Below, piece after piece: positions 26,767 through 35,315 of a DNA stretch of 64,000 nucleotides. Both the position numbers and the translations under genes were made by a program. The DNA lies in contig NZ_CP135971.1 in the NCBI RefSeq assembly GCF_032463525.1, forward strand, positions 5,272,501-5,336,500. Direction: 5' to 3'. How positions within the stretch are numbered: the first letter of the stretch is position 1; the number at the start of each line of letters is the position of its first letter. The notes below the pieces were generated by a model. It did not search any database, was not told where the DNA came from, and worked only from the letters and a program-made list of their open reading frames with translations. The stretch comes from Pseudomonas sp. DTU_2021_1001937_2_SI_NGA_ILE_001 (GTDB taxonomy: Bacteria; Pseudomonadota; Gammaproteobacteria; Pseudomonadales; Pseudomonadaceae).

Positions 26767-27633
26767 TCAGGGTGCCGGCTGGCGACGTGGCTTGAGTCCG
26801 GCCAGCAGGATCGCTGCTACGATCAGCGCCGCGCCGGCCAGCATGCGCGGGCTGGGCGTTTCGGCGAACAGCAGCCAGGCGAAGGCGATGCCGTAGACCG
26901 GCTCCAGAGTGAACACCATCGCCGCGACTCGCGCCTTGACCACCGCCAGGCTGGCGATGAACAGGCCATGGGCAAGCCCGGTGCAGAACACCCCGAGCAG
27001 GCCCAGCCACAGCCAGTCGATTGTGTTCAGTTGGGTCAACTGCGGGGCGGCCAGTGGCGCCAGGCACAAGGCGACGATGAGGTTCTGACACAACGCGGCC
27101 TGGGCGGCGGGCAACTGCCCGGCACTGACGCGGTTGGCCAGCGACAGCAGGGCGAAGGTCAAGCCGGAAAACACCCCCCACAGCAGCCCGCCGGTGGCCT
27201 CGCTGCGCAGATCGAAGTGCGGCGTAACCAGCACCAGGCCGGCGCTGACCAGAGCCAGCAGGAGCATTTCCCGGGCGCCGACCCGCTCACGGAACAGCAG
27301 CGCTTCGAGCGCCACGGTGAAGGCGGGAAAGGTAGCGAAGCCCAGGGTTGCCACCGCGACCCCGGCCGTTTTCACCGCTAGGAAGAACGCCACCCAATGC
27401 ACGCACAGCAGCACGCCTGCAAGGACCTGGCGTAGCCCGTGTGTGAGTGACAGGGCCTGCCAGCGCCGTTTACCGGCCCAGCGTATGAATAACGTCAGGG
27501 CCAGTGCCGCGAAACCGGCGCGGGCGAACACTATGACCGTCGGGGTGGTGGCCGCCAGCTTGCCGAGTACACCGGCAAAACCCACCAGCAGGGCCCCGCC
27601 ATGCAGGGCACCCAGTGCAGTACGTGGAGTCAT
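26767..27633 (-). CDS. EamA-family (DMT superfamily) inner-membrane transporter
   Basis: A protein of 288 aa with ten hydrophobic segments arranged as two EamA repeats. Typical landmarks are GKLAATTPTVIVFARAGFA in the first half and VFTLEPVYGIAFAWLLFAETPSPRMLAGAALIV in the second. Such proteins export or exchange small metabolites, often amino acids or drugs; the substrate is unknown. The start at 27633 (MTPRTALG) is preferred over 27702 because AAGGA lies 7 bases upstream and the extra residues are not membrane-like. Confidence 0.9.
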   Translation of the reverse strand: MTPRTALGALHGGALLVGFAGVLGKLAATTPTVIVFARAGFAALALTLFIRWAGKRRWQALSLTHGLRQVLAGVLLCVHWVAFFLAVKTAGVAVATLGFATFPAFTVALEALLFRERVGAREMLLLALVSAGLVLVTPHFDLRSEATGGLLWGVFSGLTFALLSLANRVSAGQLPAAQAALCQNLIVALCLAPLAAPQLTQLNTIDWLWLGLLGVFCTGLAHGLFIASLAVVKARVAAMVFTLEPVYGIAFAWLLFAETPSPRMLAGAALIVAAILLAGLKPRRQPAP

Positions 27634-27777
27634 GAGCGTCCTTGCAATAAGAAAGGAAAGGCAGGCGCAGTCTACACAGGCCGCAGCCTGGAGGGTTGTC
27701 ACTGTACTGCCATGCAGGCGTCACATTCAGGTCACCGCTGCCGGGCAAGCTGGGCAAAACCCAGCGGAGGTCCTCCC

Positions 27778-28590
27778 ATGAGCAGCGCCGAGTTCGCCAA
27801 ACCCAGCCGCAAGCAACGCGTGCGCACCCTGTGGATCTCTGACGTGCACTTGGGCACCCGCGACTGCCAGGCCGAGCACTTGTCCAGTTTCCTCAAGGGC
27901 TATCAGGCCGATCGTATCTATTTGGTGGGCGACATCATCGATGGCTGGAAGATGCGCGGCGGCATGTACTGGCCGCAGGCGCATACCAACGTGATCCGCC
28001 GCCTGCTGACCATGAGCAAGCGTGGCACCGAAGTGATCTACATCACCGGCAACCATGACGAATTCCTGCGCCGCTATTCCAAGTTGATTCTTGGCAACAT
28101 CCAGCTGCTGGACGAGGCCGAGCACGTCACCGCCGATGGCCGCCGCCTGCTGGTGATTCATGGCGACCAGTTCGACGTCATTACCCGCTACCACCGCTGG
28201 CTGGCGTTCCTGGGCGACTCGGCCTACGAATTCACCCTGACCCTCAACCGCTGGCTCAACCACTGGCGCGCCCGCTACGGCTATGGCTACTGGTCGCTGT
28301 CGGCCTACCTCAAGCACAAGGTCAAGACGGCGGTGAACTTCATCAGCGACTTCGAGCAGGCCATTGCCCACGAGTGCGTGCGCCGCGGCCTGGATGGTGT
28401 GGTGTGCGGGCACATCCACCATGCCGAGATCCGTGACGTAGGCGGGGTGGAGTACCTCAACTGCGGTGACTGGGTGGAGTCCTGCTCCGCGTTGATCGAA
28501 CACCTGGACGGCACCATCGAGTTGTACCGGCTGGCCGACGCCCAGCAGCTGGAAAAGCAGCGCGAGAGCGAAACCGTGCCGGCCGCCTGA
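27778..28590 (+). CDS. UDP-2,3-diacylglucosamine diphosphatase-like metallophosphoesterase
   Basis: A protein of 270 aa of the calcineurin-like/LpxH group (COG2908). All metal-binding blocks are present: SDVHLG, GDIIDGWKM, GNHDEF, HGDQFD and GHIHHAEI. The family removes UMP from UDP-diacylglucosamine in lipid A synthesis or acts on related phosphoesters. This longer variant is a common LpxH paralogue, so its precise substrate is uncertain. The ATG at 27778 has GGAGG 7 bases upstream; longer frames overlap the divergent transporter promoter. Confidence 0.88.
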   Translation: MSSAEFAKPSRKQRVRTLWISDVHLGTRDCQAEHLSSFLKGYQADRIYLVGDIIDGWKMRGGMYWPQAHTNVIRRLLTMSKRGTEVIYITGNHDEFLRRYSKLILGNIQLLDEAEHVTADGRRLLVIHGDQFDVITRYHRWLAFLGDSAYEFTLTLNRWLNHWRARYGYGYWSLSAYLKHKVKTAVNFISDFEQAIAHECVRRGLDGVVCGHIHHAEIRDVGGVEYLNCGDWVESCSALIEHLDGTIELYRLADAQQLEKQRESETVPAA

Positions 28591-28599
28591 CCGCGCTGC

Positions 28600-28911
28600 C
28601 TAGAAGGGCACACGCCCCAGCAGCATGTCGCGGAACATCATGAAGTCGCCCAGCAGGCTGTAGAAGGGATGCTGGAAGGTCGCCGGGCGGTTCTTTTCAA
28701 AGATGAAGTGGCCGACCCAGGCGAAGCCATAACCGGCCAGCGGGACCAGCCACAGCAGCCACCAGCGGCCACTGCCGATGCCGAATGCCAACAGGAAGAT
28801 CACCAGGCTGGTGCCCACGAAGTGCAGGCGACGGCAGGTGCTGTTGCGGTGCTCCTGCAAATAGAAGGGATAGAACTGGGCAAAGCTTGAGAATTGCCTG
28901 ACCTGTTCCAT
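28600..28911 (-). CDS. DUF962 / Mpo1-like membrane protein
   Basis: A protein of 103 aa with the DUF962 signature: FYPFYLQEHRNSTCRRLHFVGTSL, then two hydrophobic helices, GYGFAWVGHFIFEKNRPATFQHPFYSLLGDFMMF and a short end. The conserved His residues match yeast Mpo1, an Fe(II)-dependent dioxygenase of 2-hydroxy fatty acid degradation. That activity is not proven for bacterial members. The gene is convergent with the LpxH-like gene. Confidence 0.9.
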   Translation of the reverse strand: MEQVRQFSSFAQFYPFYLQEHRNSTCRRLHFVGTSLVIFLLAFGIGSGRWWLLWLVPLAGYGFAWVGHFIFEKNRPATFQHPFYSLLGDFMMFRDMLLGRVPF

Positions 28912-28972
28912 GGGCTGCGTCCTCTATTGGGTCCAGTGCCGTGAGTCTAGCCCCATGCGCACCGGCTCGTCA

Positions 28973-30427
28973 TCAATGGCGCCAGAAGGCCGGGACGCAA
29001 AGCACCAGAATGGTGATGATCTCCAGGCGGCCGAGCAGCATGCCAGCCGAGAGAATCCACTTGGCGGCATCGGGCAGGCTGGCGAAGTTGCCCGCCGGAC
29101 CAATGACCTCACCCAGCCCCGGGCCGACGCCGGACACGGTACTGGCCGCGCCGGTCAGCGCAGTCATCCAGTCCAGGCCCAGCAGCGACAGCAGCAGGGC
29201 GATCACGCAAATGGTGATGGTGAAGAAGAACGAGAAGGTCAGGATCGATCGCACGATCTCGTCGTCCAGGCGATGGCCGTTGTACTTCTGCTTGATCACC
29301 GCCCGCGGGTGGATGAGCTGGTTGAGGCTGGCCTTGAGCAGGATGTAGGCGACCTGGAAGCGAAAGATCTTCACCCCGCCGGCGGTCGAGCCCGAGCAGC
29401 CGCCAATGAAGCCCAGGTAGAAGAACAGCATCAGCGAGAAATTGCCCCACAGGCTGTAGTCGCCCAGGGCGAAGCCCGTAGTGGTAATCACCGAGGTCAC
29501 GTTCAGCGCGACGTGGCGCAAGGCGTCCAGCCAGGGCAGGTCGGTGGTCAGGCCGTACCACAGAGTCATCAGCGCCCAAGTGACCAGCAGCAGGCCGATC
29601 AGCCCCTGCACCTGTTCATCGCGAATCAGTGCTTTACGGTGGCCACGCAGGGTGGCCACGTAGAGGGTGAAGGGCAGGCTGCCAAGGATCATCACCACGA
29701 TGGCCACCCAGTGCACCGCCGGTTGTGGCCACTTGGCCAGCGACAGGTCTGAGGTGGAAAAACCGCCGGTGGAGATCGCCGACATCGCATGGTTGATGGC
29801 GTCGAACAGGCTCATGCCCGCCCACCAGAAGCCCAGGGTGCCCAGCACGGTGAAGCCGACGTAGGCGAGGATGATGTACTTGGCCACCATGTGCGAGCGC
29901 GGCATGACTTTTTCCGAGCGGTCCGAGGACTCGGTCTGGAACAGGCGCATGCCGCCGATACGCAGCAGCGGCAGGATCGCCACCGCCATGCCGATGAAGC
30001 CGATACCGCCCAGCCAGTGCAGCATGGAGCGCCAGATCAGGATGCCCGGCGACATGTCGTCCAGATGATTGAGCACTGTCGAGCCGGTGGCGGTGATCCC
30101 CGACATGCTCTCGAAGAACGAGTCGGTGTAGCTGATGTGCTGGGTCAGCAGAAAGGGCAGGGCCGCGAAGACGCACACCACGATCCAGCTCGATACGGTG
30201 AGCATGTACATGTCCCGAGGGCGCAGGTGTACGTGTTCGGGGCGGCCGGGAATCACCAGCGCCAGGCCGGCAATGAAGGTGATGGCACTGGCCCAGAGGA
30301 ACGAGCGCAGGTCGTCGAGACGGTCGTAGATCACCAGGGTGAGCATGGGCACAACCATGGCGACCGCCAGGGTGATCAGGAAGATGCCGATGATGAAACC
30401 GATGATGCGAAGGGTCGGCAACGCCAT
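28973..30427 (-). CDS. trkH: TrkH potassium uptake channel subunit
   Basis: A protein of 484 aa, the normal TrkH length. It has multiple membrane helices with four pore-loop repeats around the glycine filter positions (ITATGSTVL, AISTGGFSTSD, TSVITTTGFALGD, VSGVGPGLGEV). TrkH forms the K+-translocating pore of the Trk system and is gated by cytoplasmic TrkA, which is not in the window. The start was set at MALPTLRIIG (30427); the upstream extension to 30523 lacks family similarity. Confidence 0.96.
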   Translation of the reverse strand: MALPTLRIIGFIIGIFLITLAVAMVVPMLTLVIYDRLDDLRSFLWASAITFIAGLALVIPGRPEHVHLRPRDMYMLTVSSWIVVCVFAALPFLLTQHISYTDSFFESMSGITATGSTVLNHLDDMSPGILIWRSMLHWLGGIGFIGMAVAILPLLRIGGMRLFQTESSDRSEKVMPRSHMVAKYIILAYVGFTVLGTLGFWWAGMSLFDAINHAMSAISTGGFSTSDLSLAKWPQPAVHWVAIVVMILGSLPFTLYVATLRGHRKALIRDEQVQGLIGLLLVTWALMTLWYGLTTDLPWLDALRHVALNVTSVITTTGFALGDYSLWGNFSLMLFFYLGFIGGCSGSTAGGVKIFRFQVAYILLKASLNQLIHPRAVIKQKYNGHRLDDEIVRSILTFSFFFTITICVIALLLSLLGLDWMTALTGAASTVSGVGPGLGEVIGPAGNFASLPDAAKWILSAGMLLGRLEIITILVLCVPAFWRH

Positions 30428-30572
30428 GAAACTGCTCTGACTGCTGGAAAAGAGGCGCCATTCTACCCGCGTCGCCTGCCAAGTAAACCGCCTGCCCGTC
30501 GCGTGCCTGGCACTCGATCGCACGGCGCACAGCCCCTACAATGCCCGACCATCGTTCAAGGAGATTCACCCC

Positions 30573-31133
30573 ATGCAGGCACTCGATGTATTGCTCAATC
30601 GCGTTTCGGTTCCGCGGCTGGTCGAACCGGCCCCGGACGCCGCGCAGCGGGAAATCCTCTTTGGCGCGGCGCTGCGCGCCCCTGACCACGGCCTGCTCAA
30701 GCCCTATCGTTTCCTCTGCGTCGAGGGCGCGGCTCGCGAACGCATGGGCGATCTGCTGGCCGAGGCCTTGCTGCTGCAAGGCGGCAGCCCGACCGAACAG
30801 CAGCTCGACAAGGCGCGCCTGGGGCCGTTGCGCGCACCGCTGGTGGTGGTGGTCATCGCGCGCCTGCAGGATCACCCCAAGGTGCCGCGCTCCGAACAGC
30901 GGCTCACCGCTGGCTGCGCTGCCCACGGCATTCTGCTGGCCGCCTACGCCCTGGGCCTGGGCGGTGTGTGGCGCACCGGCGAACTGTCGTTTTCGCCCCA
31001 TGTGGCCAAAGGCCTGGGGCTGTCGGACGACGAAGAGGTGCTGGGCTTCCTCTACCTGGGCACCCCGCAGAACCCGCCGCGTGTCGCCGCCAAGGAAGAC
31101 ACCGCCACCTTCGTCAGTGCCTGGCAGGGCTGA
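30573..31133 (+). CDS. Nitroreductase family protein (YdjA-like)
   Basis: A protein of 186 aa with the compact YdjA-type nitroreductase fold: RVSVPRLVEPAPDAAQRE, ALRAPDHGLLKPYRF (FMN phosphate contacts), HGILLAAYALGLGGVWRTGE and GFLYLGTPQ near the end. These are homodimeric FMN enzymes that reduce nitro compounds or quinones with NAD(P)H. The physiological substrate is unknown. AAGGAG lies upstream of the ATG. The gene is convergent with the cpxA-like kinase gene. Confidence 0.93.
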   Translation: MQALDVLLNRVSVPRLVEPAPDAAQREILFGAALRAPDHGLLKPYRFLCVEGAARERMGDLLAEALLLQGGSPTEQQLDKARLGPLRAPLVVVVIARLQDHPKVPRSEQRLTAGCAAHGILLAAYALGLGGVWRTGELSFSPHVAKGLGLSDDEEVLGFLYLGTPQNPPRVAAKEDTATFVSAWQG

Positions 31134-31139
31134 GGCGAC

Positions 31140-32477
31140 TCAGAGGCTGGCAGTGATCGGCTCTGGCGGCAGCTCCAGCACCGCCAGAAAGCCACCTTCG
31201 GGATGATTGGTCAGGGTCAGGCTGCCGCCGTGGCGTTCGGCGGCGCGGCGGGCGATGGCCAACCCCAGGCCATGTCCGGCGCTGGCCTGGCCGGGTGCGC
31301 GGAAGAAGGGCTCGCCCAGTTGCGCGAGGTGTTCGCTGGCCGCCCCAGGGCCGTGGTCGCGGACACTGATACGGATGCGCCCGTCACGGCGACTGGCATG
31401 CAGCTCCACGGCACGATCGGCCGGGCTGAAGCGCCGCGCGTTACGCAGCAGGTTATCCACCGCCCGCTCGATCATGTCTGGCCAGCCCTCGACGCTCAGC
31501 GGCGCCTGCACCTGCAGGTCGATTGGCGGTGGCAGGCCATCGAGCAGCGCGTCGTTACTGACCCGCTGCAGCAGTGTCTGCAGGTCGACCGGCTCGGTCT
31601 TGGCCATGTCGGCGTCAAGACGCGCCAGGGTGAGGATTTCGCTGATCAGCGCCTCCAGGCGGTCGCATTCGCGGTCCAGGCGTGGCCAGAGCTTTTCGCG
31701 TTCTTCGGGCGAGGCACGGCCGGCCAGGGCCAGGGCGATGCGCAGGCGCGCCAGTGGTGAGCGCAGTTCATGGGACACGTCACGCAACAGCTGGCGCTGG
31801 CTGGCGATCAGGCTTTGCAGGCGCGCGCCCATACGGTTGAAGTCGGTGGCCAGCACGCCGAATTCGTCGCGGCGGTTGGCCAGCTGCGCCAGGCTGTGCT
31901 GCTGGTAGCTGGTCTGCCCCAGGTCGTACACGGCACTGCGCAGGCGGCTCAGCGGGCGGGTGATGGACAGAGTGACCAGCAGGCTGAACAGGGTCAGCAC
32001 CACCAGCGCGATGAGCAGTGCACTGATGGGCCAGACCAGGCTCTGACGGTGCCATTGGTCCAGCTCCGGGTGCGGGATGCGGTAGATCAGCAGGTAGGTC
32101 TCACCGCTGTTCGGGCTAGTGTATTCAGTGGTGAGGCGGCGCCAGGGCAACTGCTGCGGGTCGTCCTTCTGGCGGGCTTCGAAGGCGGCGGCACGCGGCG
32201 GGAAGGTGCCGGGTATGACCGGCTCGCCGCTGCTGTTGAGCACCTGCACATCGATGCGGTGGCGACGCTTGAGCTTTTCCAGGAAGTCCTGCGCCGCGCC
32301 TGGGCCTTCTTCTTCGAAATGCGTGGCCCAGCGCTTGGGCAGCTCGTTGAGTACCGGATGGCGGCTGAGGATCCAGGCATCCTGGTTAAGCATGTGGCCG
32401 ACCAGGATCGACAGGCCTGCCACCAGGGCGATGGCCAGCCAGAAACTGGCCAGGATTCGCCAGAACAATGAGCGCAC
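31140..32477 (-). CDS. cpxS: CpxA-like envelope-stress sensor histidine kinase
   Basis: An inner-membrane kinase of 445 aa. TM1 is at about 8-28, followed by a periplasmic domain of about 130 residues and TM2 at 150-172. HAMP comes next (SITRPLSRLRSAVYDL), then a HisKA domain with the phospho-His in LRDVSHELRSPLARLR and a HATPase domain (DNLLRNARRFSP, DHGPGA, GHGLGLAIARR). It is grouped with a CpxP/Spy-like gene and an OmpR-type regulator, as in the P. aeruginosa PA3204-PA3206 locus (CpxR/CpxS). A strong terminator separates it from the spy-like gene upstream. Confidence 0.92.
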   Translation of the reverse strand: MRSLFWRILASFWLAIALVAGLSILVGHMLNQDAWILSRHPVLNELPKRWATHFEEEGPGAAQDFLEKLKRRHRIDVQVLNSSGEPVIPGTFPPRAAAFEARQKDDPQQLPWRRLTTEYTSPNSGETYLLIYRIPHPELDQWHRQSLVWPISALLIALVVLTLFSLLVTLSITRPLSRLRSAVYDLGQTSYQQHSLAQLANRRDEFGVLATDFNRMGARLQSLIASQRQLLRDVSHELRSPLARLRIALALAGRASPEEREKLWPRLDRECDRLEALISEILTLARLDADMAKTEPVDLQTLLQRVSNDALLDGLPPPIDLQVQAPLSVEGWPDMIERAVDNLLRNARRFSPADRAVELHASRRDGRIRISVRDHGPGAASEHLAQLGEPFFRAPGQASAGHGLGLAIARRAAERHGGSLTLTNHPEGGFLAVLELPPEPITASL

Positions 32478-32502
32478 GGAGCAACCTCTTTCGAACAGGA
32501 AA

Positions 32503-32527
32503 ACCCGACATGCGCGGCATGTCGGGT
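32503..32527 (-). terminator. Rho-independent terminator between spy-like gene and sensor kinase
   Basis: ACCCGACATGC (32503-32513) and GCATGTCGGGT (32517-32527) form a perfect 11-bp stem with a 3-base loop. On the minus strand it is followed by TTTTCC. It lies just after the spy-like gene (stop at 32562) and before the kinase start (32477), so kinase expression would depend on readthrough or a separate promoter. Confidence 0.8.
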
Positions 32528-32561
32528 CGGGATGGAGCGAAGGTTACGCGAGAAGCCTGGG

Positions 32562-33008
32562 TTATTGCGCCTTTTTGGCCTTTTCGGCTTTCCAGGCCTG
32601 GAACTCTGCCCACTCGGCACGGCGCTCGTCACGTTTTTGCTTCTCGACGTCGAAGGCCTTCTGCTGCTCGGGGGTGAGCAAGGCGCGAATGGCGTTATCG
32701 GTCTTGTCGCGGCTGGCCTGCAGCTCGGCGTCCATGGCCTTCTGCTCAGGGGCAGGCAGCTTGGCGAGGAAGCGCTGGTTGATCTCGCGGCGCTCGTGGG
32801 CCTGTTCACCCATCAGCCGCCCGACTTGCATGCGCTGCTCGCGGGTCAGGTCCAGGTAGGCGAGAGGACCGCGTGGCTTGCCGGGGCCGAAGTCCTGGTG
32901 CATGCGTGGGCCGGCGTCAGGGCCGTCGATGGGTGGTACGGGGGGCGCGGCCATGGTCACGGTGGGCAGGGCTGCTGCGAACATCAGGGCGATCAGGGTC
33001 TTGCGCAT
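32562..33008 (-). CDS. Spy/CpxP-family periplasmic stress protein
   Basis: A protein of 148 aa from MRKTLIALMF with a signal peptide (cleavage near TMA-AP). Its helical body contains two LTxxQ-type motifs of the Spy/CpxP fold, LDLTREQRMQVGRLM and LLTPEQQKAFD, and it ends in a Lys/Ala-rich tail. The family comprises periplasmic chaperones, and CpxP also represses CpxA. Lying between the cpxR-like and cpxA-like genes, it probably acts as a feedback sensor. A GTAAA-N6-GTAAA CpxR-box-like repeat lies about 95 bases upstream. Confidence 0.9.
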   Translation of the reverse strand: MRKTLIALMFAAALPTVTMAAPPVPPIDGPDAGPRMHQDFGPGKPRGPLAYLDLTREQRMQVGRLMGEQAHERREINQRFLAKLPAPEQKAMDAELQASRDKTDNAIRALLTPEQQKAFDVEKQKRDERRAEWAEFQAWKAEKAKKAQ

Positions 33009-33101
33009 GGTGTCTCTCCTGGTTTCCATTGCGGCTCGTGGCCGTTGGTGGACAGTCTAGGGAGAGCAAGGTCAAGCGCGGTCAGGGGTGGGTAAAGCCT
33101 T

Positions 33102-33117
33102 TGTAAAGGGACGCCGC
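33102..33117. promoter_or_regulatory. CpxR-box-like direct repeat GTAAA-N6-GTAAA
   Basis: Two exact GTAAA copies (33102-33106 and 33113-33117) are separated by 6 bases in the 141-bp gap between the cpxR-like and spy-like genes. This matches the enterobacterial CpxR consensus GTAAA-N(4-8)-GTAAA. It is read on the plus strand, opposite to the genes, an orientation that occurs at known CpxR sites. It suggests Cpx-dependent induction of the spy-like gene. Confidence 0.65.
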
Positions 33118-33149
33118 TGCGAAGCTGGCATTCGCGGCGGCACCCTGGC

Positions 33150-33827
33150 TCACGGGCTGTAGTAGTAGCCGCGGCTGCGCAGCGCGACGATACGCGGCCT
33201 GCCGTCGGCATGCGGGCCTATTTTCTTGCGCAGGTTGCTGACGTGCATGTCCAGGCTGCGGTCGTAGAGGGTCAGCTTGCGGCCCAGCGCCAGCTGAGCC
33301 AGTTCCTGTTTGTCCAGTGGCTCGCCGGGCTGGCGCAGCAGCGCTTCGAGCAGGCGGCTTTCGGAGACGGTGAGGGTGGTTTCCTTTTCATCGATACTGA
33401 CCACGCCGCGCATCGGGCTGAAGCTCAGGTCGCCCAGCTCCAGCTGGCTCGGGGCGCTGACCGGGTGGCTGCGGCGCAGTACGGCGCGCAGGCGGGCGGT
33501 GAGTTCACGGGGGTCGCAAGGTTTGGCCAGGTAATCGTCGGCGCCCAGCTCCAGGCCGAGAATGCGGTCCAGCGGCTCGCCCCTGGCCGAGAGCATCAGC
33601 ACCGGCAGTTCGGCATGCTCCGTGCGCAGTTGCTTGAGCAGTTCCAGGCCGCTGCCGTCGGGCAGCATCACATCCAGCACAACGGCTGCCGGGGCGTTCT
33701 GCGCCAGCGCATCGCGCGCGCTTTGCCCGTCGTGGCAGGCGCGTACCTGAAACCCTTCCTGCGACAGCCAGCTGCCCAGCAGCTCGCAGAGTTCCTGGTC
33801 ATCATCAATCAGTAACAGCTCGCTCAT
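33150..33827 (-). CDS. cpxR: CpxR-like OmpR-family response regulator
   Basis: A protein of 225 aa. The receiver domain has D8-D10, phospho-acceptor Asp52 (VVLDVMLPDGSG), MLSARGE and the Lys in YLAKPCDPREL. The C-terminal winged helix is complete (TVSESRLLEALLRQPGEPL, LDMHVSNLRKKIG, GRPRIVALRSRGYYY). It presumably receives phosphate from the CpxA-like kinase and activates envelope-repair genes; in P. aeruginosa the homologue also activates mexAB-oprM. It is 7 bases from a small membrane protein gene upstream. Confidence 0.93.
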   Translation of the reverse strand: MSELLLIDDDQELCELLGSWLSQEGFQVRACHDGQSARDALAQNAPAAVVLDVMLPDGSGLELLKQLRTEHAELPVLMLSARGEPLDRILGLELGADDYLAKPCDPRELTARLRAVLRRSHPVSAPSQLELGDLSFSPMRGVVSIDEKETTLTVSESRLLEALLRQPGEPLDKQELAQLALGRKLTLYDRSLDMHVSNLRKKIGPHADGRPRIVALRSRGYYYSP

Positions 33828-33834
33828 GACTCAC

Positions 33835-34251
33835 TCAATTCAGCCAGTGACGACGTTGTTTGCGCCAGCCGCCGGCCAGCATGCCGAGCAGCAGCGCGAT
33901 CAGGGTAAGGCTGCCGCCGACGGCGAACCACTGCTGAGGTTCGCTCAGCAAAGGCGGCGGTACGGCGGCCTGGGCTTCGCGCAGTTGCAGCCGCAAGCGC
34001 TGGTTTTCCTGGCGCAGGCGCGCCACCTGGGTGGTTTCCCGCTCGCCGGCGGCCGCTTCGAGCTGCTGGATGCGTTCGGCGTGTTCGCGTTCCCGGCTTT
34101 CCAGGCGTTGCCTGAGCTGGGTCAGCTCGGCTTGTACCGGATCAGGCGAAGCCACCGCTTGCGAGGCGGCCCCGGCATCCTGTTGCACCTCTTCGGCCTG
34201 GGCCATCGGGCCGCATGCCAGCCATACCGCCAGCCACCATCCTGAACGCAT
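33835..34251 (-). CDS. Small envelope protein with signal peptide, coiled coil and C-terminal TM
   Basis: A hypothetical protein of 138 aa. It has a signal peptide (about 1-19, ending AQA-EE), an extended charged coiled coil (about 40-98, rich in E, R, Q and L) and one hydrophobic helix at 110-127 with a positively charged cytoplasmic end (RKQRRHW). The topology resembles periplasmic coiled-coil proteins anchored by a C-terminal helix (TIGR04211/YgiM-like), but without the SH3 domain. It is probably co-transcribed with cpxR, 7 bases downstream. Function is unknown. Confidence 0.8.
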   Translation of the reverse strand: MRSGWWLAVWLACGPMAQAEEVQQDAGAASQAVASPDPVQAELTQLRQRLESREREHAERIQQLEAAAGERETTQVARLRQENQRLRLQLREAQAAVPPPLLSEPQQWFAVGGSLTLIALLLGMLAGGWRKQRRHWLN

Positions 34252-34349
34252 TCGTCATCCCCTGATCGTCAGTTCGCTGCATCAACAGTGTCGGCAGCGA
34301 ACCCGCAATGATGAGGGAGGCGATGCGCCAGTAGTGACTGGCACGTGGC

Positions 34350-34649
34350 TCAGGGCAGGACCTGGCGGAACGGCTTGACCACCACATTGGCATAGACACC
34401 GGCGGCCACGAAAGGATCGGCCTTGGCCCAGGTTTCGGCGGCGGCCAGTGAATCGAACTCAGCCACGATCAGGCTGCCGCTGAAGCCGGCCGGACCCGGG
34501 TCGTTGCTGTCGATGGCCGGGTGCGGGCCGGCCAGTACCAGGCGGCCGGCATCCTTGAGGGCATTGAGGCGCTCGAGGTGCGCCGGGCGCACGCTCAGGC
34601 GCTTTTCCAGGGAGTCCGGGGTGTCGGTCGCGATGATGGCGTAGAGCAT
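34350..34649 (-). CDS. yciI: YciI-family protein
   Basis: A protein of 99 aa with the YciI ferredoxin-like fold: [44 protein letters not shown] with the conserved His-Asp pair, and a C-terminal [23 protein letters not shown]. The family is related to muconolactone isomerase-like dimers; E. coli YciI lies beside yciB, as here. The exact reaction is unknown. One base separates it from the yciB stop codon, indicating an operon. Confidence 0.95.
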   Translation of the reverse strand: MLYAIIATDTPDSLEKRLSVRPAHLERLNALKDAGRLVLAGPHPAIDSNDPGPAGFSGSLIVAEFDSLAAAETWAKADPFVAAGVYANVVVKPFRQVLP

Positions 34650-34650
34650 G

Positions 34651-35250
34651 TCAGTCCTTGGTCTTGGTCTTGGTCGTGGAAGAGGCGTCGCTCAGGTAGC
34701 GCGCCAGGTAAAGGCCCTGGCCTACCAGGAACAGCAGGGTCATGGCCAGGCTGCCGAAGACCTTGAAGTCGACCCAGAAGTCTTGATAGGTGAAGGCTAC
34801 ATAGAGATTGGCGGCACCGCTGAAGATGAAGAAGACGATCCAGGCGATGTTCAAACGTACCCATACCGGCTGCGGCAGGGTCAGGGCGTGGCCCATGACG
34901 CGCTGCACCAGTGGCTTGTCGCCGATGAAATGGCTGCCGAGAAAGGCCAGGGCGAACAGCCAGTTGACCACCGGGGCCTTCCACTTCAGGAAGGTCTCAC
35001 TGTGGAAGGCCAGGGTCAGGCTGCCGAATACCAGGCAGGCACCGAGGGTCAGCCACTGGCTCTTCTCCAGCATGCGCTGCTTCAGGTAGAGGATGCCGTA
35101 GACCACCACGGAGCTGATGATCAGCACCGCCGTGGCACTGAAGATGCCCCCCAGCGTCACTTCGTGACCCAGGAGTTCGACGGCGCGAGGTTCGGTTTTA
35201 TAGACGATGAAGAACAGCAGCAGCGGAATGAAATCGATGAATTGTTTCAC
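34651..35250 (-). CDS. yciB: YciB/IspZ inner-membrane protein (septation protein A)
   Basis: A protein of 199 aa from the GTG start at 35250, which gives the family-typical N-terminus [21 protein letters not shown]. The long frame to 35289 would add unconserved residues. It has five to six membrane helices, with [22 protein letters not shown] and [20 protein letters not shown] as family landmarks. YciB affects cell-envelope synthesis and septation, and its loss changes the cell envelope in enterobacteria. It is divergent from the PHP-domain gene. Confidence 0.94.
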   Translation of the reverse strand: MKQFIDFIPLLLFFIVYKTEPRAVELLGHEVTLGGIFSATAVLIISSVVVYGILYLKQRMLEKSQWLTLGACLVFGSLTLAFHSETFLKWKAPVVNWLFALAFLGSHFIGDKPLVQRVMGHALTLPQPVWVRLNIAWIVFFIFSGAANLYVAFTYQDFWVDFKVFGSLAMTLLFLVGQGLYLARYLSDASSTTKTKTKD

Positions 35251-35315
35251 AATGGCAGCCAGAAGCGGGATGTGACGGCATAATAACAAACATCAATGAC
35301 CGCGAAAGCTTTCCC

